Assembly (NCBI RefSeq): GCF_016595435.1
Contig: NZ_JAENIJ010000024.1
Coordinates: 1-64,000, forward strand
Direction: 5' to 3'
Length of the DNA stretch: 64,000 bases
DNA from: Luteolibacter pohnpeiensis
GTDB taxonomy: Bacteria > Verrucomicrobiota > Verrucomicrobiia > Verrucomicrobiales > Akkermansiaceae
A model generated the notes under the pieces. It was not told the origin of the DNA. It ran no database searches and saw only the letters and a program-made list of their open reading frames with translations. Of the stretch, positions 25,642-33,845 are shown piece after piece. The position numbers and the translations under genes were made by a program. Within the stretch, counting starts at the first letter, position 1. Each line of letters starts with the position of its first letter.

Positions 25642-27210
25642 ATGCTGAAGAATATGGAACCACGGGAATTTCAGATCAAAAGCGGAACAGTGATCGCAAG
25701 GACGCCTAAAGAGGAAGACATCCCGGCAATGATCAATCTCCACCACAGCTGCTTCCCTGCGACGATGGGGACGGATGAAGCTTGGCGTGAGGATCAGCTC
25801 TTATCTCACCTCCAGATTTTTGAGGAAGGGCAAGTGGTCCTGGAGCGCGAAGGGAAAATTATTGGGGTTTCATCAAGCCTGATCGTCACCATGGGAAGAG
25901 ATCCATTGCGGCATCATACTTATTATGGCATCACGGATGACGGCTATTTTTACAACCACGATCCACAGGGCGATACGCTCTATGGGGCGGAGGTTTATGT
26001 GGACCCTGCGTGCAGGGGAGAAGGTGCAGGTGCAGTGCTGTACAAAATCCGGCGGGATCTTTGTAAGCGATGGAATCTGCGAAGGATTTTGGCAGGTGGT
26101 CGTCTGTGGAATTACGAGCACTTTGCGGATCAATTCACACCGGAGGAATATGTCCATGCGGTGCAAGATGGCAAAATCAAAGACCCTGTGATGGGTTTTC
26201 AATTGCGTGAGGGATTTGTCGTTCGGGATGTCATGGCGAATTACATCCGCGATCCCCGCAGCAAGAATTACGCAACTCTCATCGAATGGTTGAACCCGGT
26301 CTATCAGCAGGCGGAGGGTGTCGATCGGAAAGTTCGCGTGGCCTGTGTCCAATATCAGATGCGCAAAGTTTCCGGGTTTGAGGATTTTGCTGCTCAAGTT
26401 CGATATTTCGTGGAAACAGCAGGGGAGGATTACGGCGTCGACTACGTGCTATTCCCGGAATTCTTCTCGGTCCAATTGCTTTCGGCGTTGGGGCAAATGG
26501 GATCTCGCGAAGGGATTCGCCATCTTGCGGAGTTTACCCCGAAGTTCTGCGATCTCATGTCGACCTTGGCCCGTGAGCAAGGGTTGCACCTGATTGCGGG
26601 TTCGCATCCGGTGGTGCAGGAAGACGGAACACTGCACAACGAGGCGATGCTTTTCCGCCCCGATGGCTCGTTTGTTTCTCAGCCGAAATTGCACATCACG
26701 CCATCAGAGAAAACCTGGTGGGGAATCAGTGGAGGTAATCAATTGCTCGTGATCCAGACTCCGAAGGCGAAAATTGGAATTTTAATCTGCTACGACGTCG
26801 AATTCCCCGAGGCGGCGCGATACCTGGCAGAGCAGGGAGTGGAGATTCTTTTCGTCCCGTATTGCACCGACAATCGTCAGGGCTATCTACGCGTGACGAA
26901 ATGTGCTGCTGCCCGCGCGATCGAGAATCAGATCTACGTGGTTTGCTCAGGGGTGGTTGGCAACTTGCCGGATGTTCCAGCGATGGACATTCACTATGGC
27001 CGGGCAGTCGTTTTCACGCCCTCGGATTTCGAATTTGCGCGTGACGGCATTCAGGCGGAGTCCGATCCCAATGTGGAGACGATGCTCGTTACGGACCTGG
27101 ACATTAGTGACTTGTATCGCAGTCGAGAAGCCGGCTCGGTAACGCCGTTGATGGACCGTCGACGTGACTTGTTCGAGTTGAAGGCAAACTTGGATACGCC
27201 TCTGAAGTGA
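25642..27210 (+). CDS. GNAT acetyltransferase / carbon-nitrogen hydrolase fusion
   Basis: This fusion of about 522 residues joins an N-terminal GNAT-type acetyltransferase domain (about residues 10-210, with the acetyl-CoA region VDPACRGEGAGAVLY) to a C-terminal nitrilase-superfamily amidase domain (about 225-510). The Glu-Lys-Cys triad of the latter is visible: FPEFFS, KLHITPSE and LICYDVEFPE. Such fusions are known in several phyla (for example YhcX-like proteins), but their substrates are poorly defined. The start at 25642 (MLKNMEPREF) precedes the first conserved part; the frame upstream looks non-coding. Confidence 0.88.
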   Translation: MLKNMEPREFQIKSGTVIARTPKEEDIPAMINLHHSCFPATMGTDEAWREDQLLSHLQIFEEGQVVLEREGKIIGVSSSLIVTMGRDPLRHHTYYGITDDGYFYNHDPQGDTLYGAEVYVDPACRGEGAGAVLYKIRRDLCKRWNLRRILAGGRLWNYEHFADQFTPEEYVHAVQDGKIKDPVMGFQLREGFVVRDVMANYIRDPRSKNYATLIEWLNPVYQQAEGVDRKVRVACVQYQMRKVSGFEDFAAQVRYFVETAGEDYGVDYVLFPEFFSVQLLSALGQMGSREGIRHLAEFTPKFCDLMSTLAREQGLHLIAGSHPVVQEDGTLHNEAMLFRPDGSFVSQPKLHITPSEKTWWGISGGNQLLVIQTPKAKIGILICYDVEFPEAARYLAEQGVEILFVPYCTDNRQGYLRVTKCAAARAIENQIYVVCSGVVGNLPDVPAMDIHYGRAVVFTPSDFEFARDGIQAESDPNVETMLVTDLDISDLYRSREAGSVTPLMDRRRDLFELKANLDTPLK

Positions 27211-27367
27211 GGGAACGGCTGGGTTGCACGCTATTCCTCCATGAATTGCAGAATGCACCGATATTGCGGCGATACGCGATCTTGCATGATCACATGGCGC
27301 ACGTGAAAAAAGTGAAAAATCTTACAAAAGGTTGAAAGGAAGTCGGTTGGTGCCCCGGTGCGACAAA

Positions 27368-27382
27368 TGGCACGGCATTTGC
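27368..27382 (+). promoter_or_regulatory. Sigma-54 (-24/-12) promoter
   Basis: TGGCACGGCATTTGC has the exact spacing of a sigma-54 promoter (TGGCAC, 5 nt, TTGC) and also the G that often follows TGGCAC. Transcription would begin near 27393 and read into the degenerate ABC1 kinase gene. No upstream enhancer-binding site could be identified by eye. A chance match is possible because it is one short motif, but its position directly before a gene start supports it. Confidence 0.6.
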
Positions 27383-27424
27383 GATTCAATGCCGCGTCCT
27401 GACAAATCCCAACCGTTTGATTCG

Positions 27425-28726
27425 ATGAGTTCCCTTGCCAGCCCACACCAACACCATAAGGATATCACGATTTTATTCCTCAAACACGCTCCGCAGGCGG
27501 GTGGCGCGTGTGGTTTGGATGAACTGGTAAAGGATATACGCGCACTGGGGAGCACCTTTATCAAATTTTCTCAATATATTTCCTGCCGTGGAAATTGCCT
27601 GCCTAGACGGTATCAGGAAGCACTCCTACGCTTGGATGCTGGTCAGCAGGAGGGGCAACAGTTGATCGAGTCGCCTGACATCATCGAAGCCATCGTTGAA
27701 GAGGAACTCGGCAAAAAAATCTCCCAAGTCTTTTCGTATTTCAGTCCAGAGCCGTATGCATTTGCCTCCGCGGGCCAGATTCATAGGGCGACTTTGCATA
27801 CCGGACGCGATGTGTCGGTAAAGGTCCAGCGGCCTGCGATTCGTCACGCGATCGTCGATGATCTTAAAAATCTGGCGGACATCGCCTCTTTTCTCGATGG
27901 TCAGCAATTTGGCAGCCCGAAAGGAAAATTTGGGAAATTGGTTGAGCAATTCCGTCTGCAAACGATTCGCGAATTGGATTATCGACGCGAAGCCAAAAAT
28001 TTCGCCGAGCTTGGAAAGCATTCGATCGGATCTCCAAATATCGAAATCCCTGTGGTGCTGGAGGAGTTAACCACGTCGCGCGTGCTCACCACGGATTTGC
28101 TCGACGGTTCGACGGTATCGTCTGCTGCCCAATTAGGCGAAGCTGAACTGGAGCGCGAATCGTTGGCGGATGACTTGGTTCAAAGTTATCTCGACCAAGT
28201 TCTGGTTGCGGGAGTGTTTCATGCCGAGCCGAACAGTGAAAATCTGTGGATCACTCAGGACCGGTTCATTTCATTTTGCGAAGTTCCTTCATTGATGCGG
28301 ACAGGTCATCATTTTCGAGAGCCTTTGGTTCAACTTTTGACGGGAATTGATAAGAACCAGCCCGAGGAAATTGCCGAAGCAGTTTTGCGATGCTCGGAGT
28401 TCGCTTCGAGTAAGGAGGAGGATCATGATAGCTTGATACAAGATATGACTCAGCTGATCGAAGCAGAGCACGGCTTGGCATTAAGTCATGTTTCCGTCGG
28501 TATGAAAATGTTAAAAGCGTTTCATGCATGTGCGCCACTTGGGATTGCCATGTCAGATGAGGTTACGGCAGTGGCCCGTGGGCTGAGTGCGATCGCTAAG
28601 ACGGCATCGGAAATTTGTGAAAACTTCGATCTCACGCAATCCATCCGTCGATACCTGGAGTCGTTTGAGAATGAAATCGATCACATGCCAATTCCATTTC
28701 CAAATCCGCTGAGTCGGGTAGTTTGA
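27425..28726 (+). CDS. Degenerate ABC1/UbiB-like atypical kinase
   Basis: The protein (433 residues from 27425) follows the ABC1/AarF/UbiB fold: LGSTFIKFSQ in place of LGPTFIKLGQ, the Ala-rich loop FASAGQIHRA, the lysine VKVQRP and the ELDYRREAKN helix are present. The catalytic loop reads HAEPNSEN instead of HADPHPGN, and the DFG motif is replaced by FCEVP, so the metal-binding Asp is missing. I infer a pseudokinase or an enzyme with altered chemistry. An ATG at 27389 exists but would lie upstream of the start predicted from the sigma-54 promoter. Family members with an intact site support ubiquinone synthesis or lipid homeostasis. Confidence 0.78.
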   Translation: MSSLASPHQHHKDITILFLKHAPQAGGACGLDELVKDIRALGSTFIKFSQYISCRGNCLPRRYQEALLRLDAGQQEGQQLIESPDIIEAIVEEELGKKISQVFSYFSPEPYAFASAGQIHRATLHTGRDVSVKVQRPAIRHAIVDDLKNLADIASFLDGQQFGSPKGKFGKLVEQFRLQTIRELDYRREAKNFAELGKHSIGSPNIEIPVVLEELTTSRVLTTDLLDGSTVSSAAQLGEAELERESLADDLVQSYLDQVLVAGVFHAEPNSENLWITQDRFISFCEVPSLMRTGHHFREPLVQLLTGIDKNQPEEIAEAVLRCSEFASSKEEDHDSLIQDMTQLIEAEHGLALSHVSVGMKMLKAFHACAPLGIAMSDEVTAVARGLSAIAKTASEICENFDLTQSIRRYLESFENEIDHMPIPFPNPLSRVV

Positions 28727-28883
28727 TACAACTGGTAATGGTTTGGGTTTTAGCTCACCGCTATGGATGAGTTGCGATTTAAATGTTTGAATTGATGAAA
28801 TTGGCCAGTTTGAACTGATAAATTGCAACATTTCAAAAAAATCCGCTGGCGGTAATATCATCCTCATACGAACCTGCCGCGCA

Positions 28884-30068
28884 ATGGAAGATCGTGGCCA
28901 AGGTTCTAGAGAAGGTGTTTCAGGAACTTCTCCGTCAGATAAAGATCAAGATAGCACGGCGAAGAAGCCTGTATCAAAAACCGCCCTCATCATCGGGCTT
29001 CTTATTGTCATGGTTTTGGCAGCCGCTGGAGTCATGTATTGGCTGCACGGACGTCATTTTGTAAAAACGGACGATGCCTATACCACGGGGCACATTCACC
29101 CCATCAGTGCCAGGGTTGAAGGCTTGGTCGTGAAGGTTTTGGTTAGCGATAACCAAGTCGTAAAGGCGGGTGATGTTCTGGTTCAACTCGATCCACGGGA
29201 ATATGAGATCGCGCTGCAACTGGCCGAATCGAACTCAGAGCAGGCACGGGCACAGATCGCTGAATCCGAAGCCGCCGTCGAACAAGCAAACGCACGCAAA
29301 GTTTCCGCCACGGCAAATGTTGAGCAGGCCCAGGCGCAGGTTGCCCAAGCGGAAGCTCAGCGCGTCAAGGCCCAGGCTGATTTTGACCGTGTGGATCAGC
29401 TCATGAAACTCGACAATGGAGCCGTTTCGAAAACCTCGGTAGACCAAGCGACTGCTGCGCTCGCAGATGCGCAGGCGGCAGTGACTTCGGCCAAGGCAAA
29501 TGTTTCATCGGTGGAATCACTGGTCGCCGCAGCGAAGTCAGACATCACAGTGGCGATGGCGGATGTCCAGCGTGCAAAGGCAACCCTGAAAACCAATGAG
29601 GCTGAAGTTGCCAACGCCAAGCTTCAGTTGGAGTTTTGCAACGTCGTCGCGCCAACCGATGGCCGAATTTCCAAGAAAACGGTAGAGGAAGGGCAGCAAC
29701 TTTCACCCGGACAGAGTTTGATGGCGGTGGTTCCATCAGACATCTGGGTCATTGCGAACCTCAAAGAAACTCAGTTGCAGGATCTCAAGATTGGCCAGGA
29801 AGTCGAAATCGAAATCGATGCCATCGACGGCAAAACGTTCCGTGGCAAAGTGGATAGTGTGCAAGCAGGCAGCGGCTCAACTTTCTCGCTGCTCCCTACC
29901 GATAATGCCACCGGGAACTTTACCAAGATTGTGCAACGCGTCCCTGTGAAGATTGTGTTCGATCCCGATAGCATCCGTGGATACGAAGACCGTCTCGTGC
30001 CCGGATTGTCCGTTGAGCCATCGATTGATCTGCGGACGGGTTCGGATCAACCCATTGGTGAACAGTAA
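28884..30068 (+). CDS. emrA: EmrA/HlyD-type membrane fusion protein
   Basis: It links an inner-membrane transporter to the outer membrane for drug or metabolite efflux. The 394-residue protein has one N-terminal membrane segment (about residues 34-54), the biotinyl-lipoyl-like halves around RVEGLVVKVLVSDNQVVKAGD and VVAPTDGRISKKTVEEG, and between them a long Ala/Gln-rich coiled-coil (about 110-240). The gene for the MFS partner starts 27 nt downstream, which is the classical EmrAB layout. No outer-membrane TolC gene is adjacent. Confidence 0.92.
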   Translation: MEDRGQGSREGVSGTSPSDKDQDSTAKKPVSKTALIIGLLIVMVLAAAGVMYWLHGRHFVKTDDAYTTGHIHPISARVEGLVVKVLVSDNQVVKAGDVLVQLDPREYEIALQLAESNSEQARAQIAESEAAVEQANARKVSATANVEQAQAQVAQAEAQRVKAQADFDRVDQLMKLDNGAVSKTSVDQATAALADAQAAVTSAKANVSSVESLVAAAKSDITVAMADVQRAKATLKTNEAEVANAKLQLEFCNVVAPTDGRISKKTVEEGQQLSPGQSLMAVVPSDIWVIANLKETQLQDLKIGQEVEIEIDAIDGKTFRGKVDSVQAGSGSTFSLLPTDNATGNFTKIVQRVPVKIVFDPDSIRGYEDRLVPGLSVEPSIDLRTGSDQPIGEQ

Positions 30069-30094
30069 CGAAATTCCGCACCGCCTCCACCACG

Positions 30095-31648
30095 ATGCTC
30101 GAAGACGAGAAGGTAGAATTCCGGAAATGGCTTGCCGTGGTCGGCACCATGTTGGGAGCCTTCATGGCGATTCTCGACATTCAGATCACGAACTCTTCGT
30201 TGCGTGATATTGCAGGAGGCATCTCAGCGACGACTTCGGAAGCATCCTGGATTTCGACCGCCTATCTGATCGGCGAGATTGTGACAATTCCTCTAACCGC
30301 ATGGCTGTCGAGGATCTTCTCGGTGCGGATTTATCTGTTAGTGAACATCGTCTTGTTTCTAACCTTTTCCGCATTGTGCGGAATTTCGACGAGCCTTTCG
30401 GAAATGATCATTTTCCGGGCGGGGCAAGGATTCACCGGAGGTGTTTTCATACCGATGTCGCTGACGGTGATGCTGTCGATTTTACCACGGCGATTGCACC
30501 CGGTCGGTCAGGCGATCTTTGGCCTTACCGCGACCCTGGCCCCGGCCATTGGGCCAGCCTTGGGTGGTTGGTTGACAGGCAAGTTCGGCTGGGAATGGAA
30601 CTTTTATATCAATTTCGTTCCAGGCATCATCATGTTCGCCACGGTTTGGTTTGCGATCGAATCGAAACCGATGAATTTAAAAGGTCTCATCGGCGGCGAT
30701 TGGTGGGGGATTCTTTGCATGGCGATTGGTCTAGGCGCGCTTGTTGCGATGTTAGAAGAGGGGCAGCGCGAGGATTGGTTCGGGAGCGAATTTATCGTTA
30801 CTTGCGGCATTATCGCGGGCATTTTTGTCCCGCTCTTCATTCTGATCGAACTGATCCGCAAAGAGCCTTTCGTGAATTTGCGATTGTTAGGGGACCGCAA
30901 CGTGGGAATGGGTTCAGCGGTTGGATTTCTGTTAGGCTTGGGGCTCTATGGAAGTATTTATCTTATTCCATTATATCTCGGAAGTGTGCAGCAATACAGT
31001 CCGCTTCAAATCGGTGAAACCTTGATATGGGTGGGCCTGCCTCAGTTATTGGTTTTTCCGATCCTGCCGAAGTTGATGAAGCGCTTCGACCTGCGATTGC
31101 TGGTATGCTTCGGCTGCATTCTATTTGCCTCCAGCTGTCTCATGAATGCCTTCATGAGTTATAACTATGCGGAGGATCAATTTATCTTCAGTAACGTCGT
31201 CCGCGCCTTGGGACAGCCATTCACCATTGTTCCAGTGACCGCGATTGCGGTAGCTTCCTTGGCCAAAAAAGATGCTGGGGATGGGTCGGCGATTTTCAAT
31301 ATCATGCGAAATCTCGGCGGATCCGTGGGGATCGCCATCCTTTCGACCATTGTCACCCGGCGTGAGCAATTTCACGACGAACGCATCGGGGAAAGCATCT
31401 CCTTGTTTGATCCAGCAACCCGGCAACGGCTTGCCGACAGCCAGCAGGCATTTATCAGCAAGGGGAGTGATCCTGTCACCGCGATGTCCCAGGCGATGGC
31501 TTCACTGAAAAACATTGTTTCGCGGGAGGCGAACATCATGGCCTTCAACGACGCGTTTTACTTCGTTGCGATCAGCTTGTTTGCAGCAGCGGTCATGATC
31601 TGGGTGTGTCGACGGACCCGTGGCGGAGCCGCTCCGCCAGCTCATTGA
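30095..31648 (+). CDS. emrB: EmrB/DHA2-type MFS efflux transporter
   Basis: The 517-residue protein has about fourteen membrane segments and the DHA2 signatures LDIQITNSSLRDIAGG (about residue 30) and the motif-C-like GPALGGWLTGKFGWEWNFYI (about 155). It is a proton-driven drug exporter of the inner membrane and pairs with the fusion protein upstream. The ending is a short cytoplasmic tail (RRTRGGAAPPAH). Confidence 0.92.
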   Translation: MLEDEKVEFRKWLAVVGTMLGAFMAILDIQITNSSLRDIAGGISATTSEASWISTAYLIGEIVTIPLTAWLSRIFSVRIYLLVNIVLFLTFSALCGISTSLSEMIIFRAGQGFTGGVFIPMSLTVMLSILPRRLHPVGQAIFGLTATLAPAIGPALGGWLTGKFGWEWNFYINFVPGIIMFATVWFAIESKPMNLKGLIGGDWWGILCMAIGLGALVAMLEEGQREDWFGSEFIVTCGIIAGIFVPLFILIELIRKEPFVNLRLLGDRNVGMGSAVGFLLGLGLYGSIYLIPLYLGSVQQYSPLQIGETLIWVGLPQLLVFPILPKLMKRFDLRLLVCFGCILFASSCLMNAFMSYNYAEDQFIFSNVVRALGQPFTIVPVTAIAVASLAKKDAGDGSAIFNIMRNLGGSVGIAILSTIVTRREQFHDERIGESISLFDPATRQRLADSQQAFISKGSDPVTAMSQAMASLKNIVSREANIMAFNDAFYFVAISLFAAAVMIWVCRRTRGGAAPPAH

Positions 31649-31726
31649 TAACTGACAGAGTGGGAGCACGGATTTCCGAGGATTGACGGCTAATTCTTCA
31701 GCGGGAAGAATCCGGGCGGATCACAC

Positions 31727-32545
31727 ATGGCAGAAAATCGAACCATCGGAATCATCGCGGGCAACGGAGTTTATCCTGAAACTTTTGTCGCCGCGGCACG
31801 CAGGCATTCGCCGCAGACTCGGCTGGTGGTTGCTGCATTTGAGGGAGAAACCCAGCCGTCGCTGGAACAAAATGTCGATGGCCTCGCCTGGTTTCGGATT
31901 GGTCAGTTGTCGAAGTTGATTCGTTATTTCAAAAGCGAAGGCGCGACGGAATCCGTGATGGTCGGGCAGATCTCTCCAAAAAATTTGTTTAATCTACGTC
32001 CGGATTTGCGGGTTCTGATGATGATGGCCCGGTTGAAAGAGCGCAATGCGGAGACGCTTTTCGGCGGTATTGCTGATGAACTCGCGAAGGATGGGATCAC
32101 GCTGCTACCCGCCACGACGTTCCTCGAAGATCATTTGCCGGGTGCGGGACATGTCTGCGGTCCGGTTTTTAAAAAGCGCCAGCTGATTGACGCGGATTTT
32201 GGGTTTCGCATTGCCAAGGACACCAGCCGTCTCGACATCGGACAAACGGTGGTCGTTCGGCACGGAACGGTCCTCGCCGTCGAGGCTTTCGAGGGAACCA
32301 ACGAATGCATCAAGCGGGGTGGGGCACTTGGGCGCGGCAAGGACGTGATGCTGGTCAAAGTCTCCAAGCCAAATCAGGACATGCGTTTCGACGTGCCTGT
32401 GGTTGGCCCTCACACGGTGGAAACCTGCGCTGCCTCTGGAGTTGCTGGTATCGCGATCGAGGCGGGCAAGACTCTGTTGTTAGAAAAAGACAAGGTCCAA
32501 GCGCTCTGTGCAAAACACGGCATCGGGATCCACGCCGTGGGCTGA
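31727..32545 (+). CDS. lpxI: UDP-2,3-diacylglucosamine pyrophosphatase LpxI
   Basis: LpxI hydrolyses UDP-2,3-diacylglucosamine to lipid X and UMP in lipid A synthesis, replacing LpxH in many bacteria. The 272-residue protein has the N-terminal IGIIAGNGVYPE block and the C-terminal domain with VEAFEGTNECIKRGGALG and MRFDVPVVGPHTVE, all typical of LpxI. Its presence implies an LPS-type outer membrane. It stands alone, without other lpx genes nearby. Confidence 0.93.
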   Translation: MAENRTIGIIAGNGVYPETFVAAARRHSPQTRLVVAAFEGETQPSLEQNVDGLAWFRIGQLSKLIRYFKSEGATESVMVGQISPKNLFNLRPDLRVLMMMARLKERNAETLFGGIADELAKDGITLLPATTFLEDHLPGAGHVCGPVFKKRQLIDADFGFRIAKDTSRLDIGQTVVVRHGTVLAVEAFEGTNECIKRGGALGRGKDVMLVKVSKPNQDMRFDVPVVGPHTVETCAASGVAGIAIEAGKTLLLEKDKVQALCAKHGIGIHAVG

Positions 32546-32557
32546 AGCGGTATCACT

Positions 32558-33163
32558 CTACTTGGCTTTCAAATCGAACACCAATTTCGTGCCATTCTTT
32601 GGATGGCTGATTTCTATGGCGCATGGTTTTCCAGGTTGGATCACCGTGAAAATGGGAGTGGAATAAGTCGCAAACTTCGGGAACTCCATTTTGTTTTCAG
32701 TGAGCAGCCTTCCTTTTGCATCCAAAATGGGCTGTCCTGCATCGCCACCCATTTTGGAGAAACCTTGAAAATCTGTGATGGTGACAGTGCCTTTAAGGAC
32801 AACCAAACCGTTTCGATCTTCGGTTTTCAGATCGGTGTGAAGTCCAACCATTTTTGTCGCGAAGTCAGTCGGTGTGGCGGGCATCACGCCCTGAGCTGAC
32901 ATTTTGGCTAACTCGTAGTCTTGCGGATACACGAATTCCCTCCGGGTATCGATTTCGATGTTTTCGCCAACTTTGAAAGTCTTTGCATCCAGCGACTTGG
33001 TCCGGTGCCAGGGTTCGTGCAGTCCCGTGCTCAGTTCAAAGGATCCATGATGCGGTAGCGCGACCTCGGATCGTTGGTTGAAGGAACTGATGCCCTTCGG
33101 TGAAGCGCAGGAGGTGATCACGGCACAGGCTGCGATCCCGGAAAGTGAGAGGATGGATTTCAT
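32558..33163 (-). CDS. Lipoprotein, function unknown
   Basis: The 201-residue protein starts with a lipoprotein signal peptide ending in VITSC (Cys19). The mature domain is beta-rich, with repeated T-x-D and G-T-V patterns, and has no domain that I recognise. It is convergent with lpxI, with only about 12 nt between the stops. Probably envelope-associated. Confidence 0.65.
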   Translation of the reverse strand: MKSILSLSGIAACAVITSCASPKGISSFNQRSEVALPHHGSFELSTGLHEPWHRTKSLDAKTFKVGENIEIDTRREFVYPQDYELAKMSAQGVMPATPTDFATKMVGLHTDLKTEDRNGLVVLKGTVTITDFQGFSKMGGDAGQPILDAKGRLLTENKMEFPKFATYSTPIFTVIQPGKPCAIEISHPKNGTKLVFDLKAK

Positions 33164-33248
33164 GATGGGTTTGGTTGTCTGGTCGCCAAGCGATCATCAG
33201 CGAAACTACAGAAATCATGCCTTGGAGCAAGACGATTCAATGAGCCGG

Positions 33249-33812
33249 TTAAAGCCAGCGCAGGATGGGAGGAATCGATTCTTCCCATGCTTTCGCCACC
33301 GCGGTTTTGACGACTGCTTCTTCATCCTCGCGTCTTGGGAATAAGTGAGCATCCCGCAGTCTCCGGGAAGTGATGGCGATGGCCCGCAGTTCCGGGCCGA
33401 GCGTGAGCAGTCCGAGCGCGGCGGAGATTGCGGTCGATGCAAGCAGAATGGCCACCGCTCCCATCACCGGAATTTTCGCGATGATCAGCGCAAATACCGC
33501 AACCAGTAAGCTGAATGGTGGAACTGCCTTGCCGAAACGGCGGGCGTTTTCCCGGTTAGACGCGGCTTTTGGGTCGCGTTCCTTCCACTGCAGCAACGCG
33601 GCCTTGCGTAGCTCCACCGCGAATTCCAGCGCGGAAGCACGGTTACCGATCGGAGCCAGCCCGAGATGGCTTTCCCAGCGTCGTGGATCACAGGTGCAAG
33701 CGCGGATTCCTTCGGAAATCAGCACGCGTTTCGCGAACCACCAACGCGCCAGTGTCGAGGCGATGATCGGGACGATGGAGAAGAAAAACAGAATGCGCCA
33801 CAACATGAGCAA
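33249..33812 (-). CDS. Membrane protein, function unknown
   Basis: The 187-residue protein has an N-terminal membrane segment (about residues 4-24) and two further ones (about 101-117 and 120-140), with Arg-rich soluble parts between and after. No family recognised. It begins about 30 nt after the hrpB stop, in the same direction, so it may be read through from hrpB. Confidence 0.62.
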   Translation of the reverse strand: MLMLWRILFFFSIVPIIASTLARWWFAKRVLISEGIRACTCDPRRWESHLGLAPIGNRASALEFAVELRKAALLQWKERDPKAASNRENARRFGKAVPPFSLLVAVFALIIAKIPVMGAVAILLASTAISAALGLLTLGPELRAIAITSRRLRDAHLFPRREDEEAVVKTAVAKAWEESIPPILRWL

Positions 33813-33845
33813 GAGGTCGGGAAAGGCTGTTAGGTAAGGTCGAAA

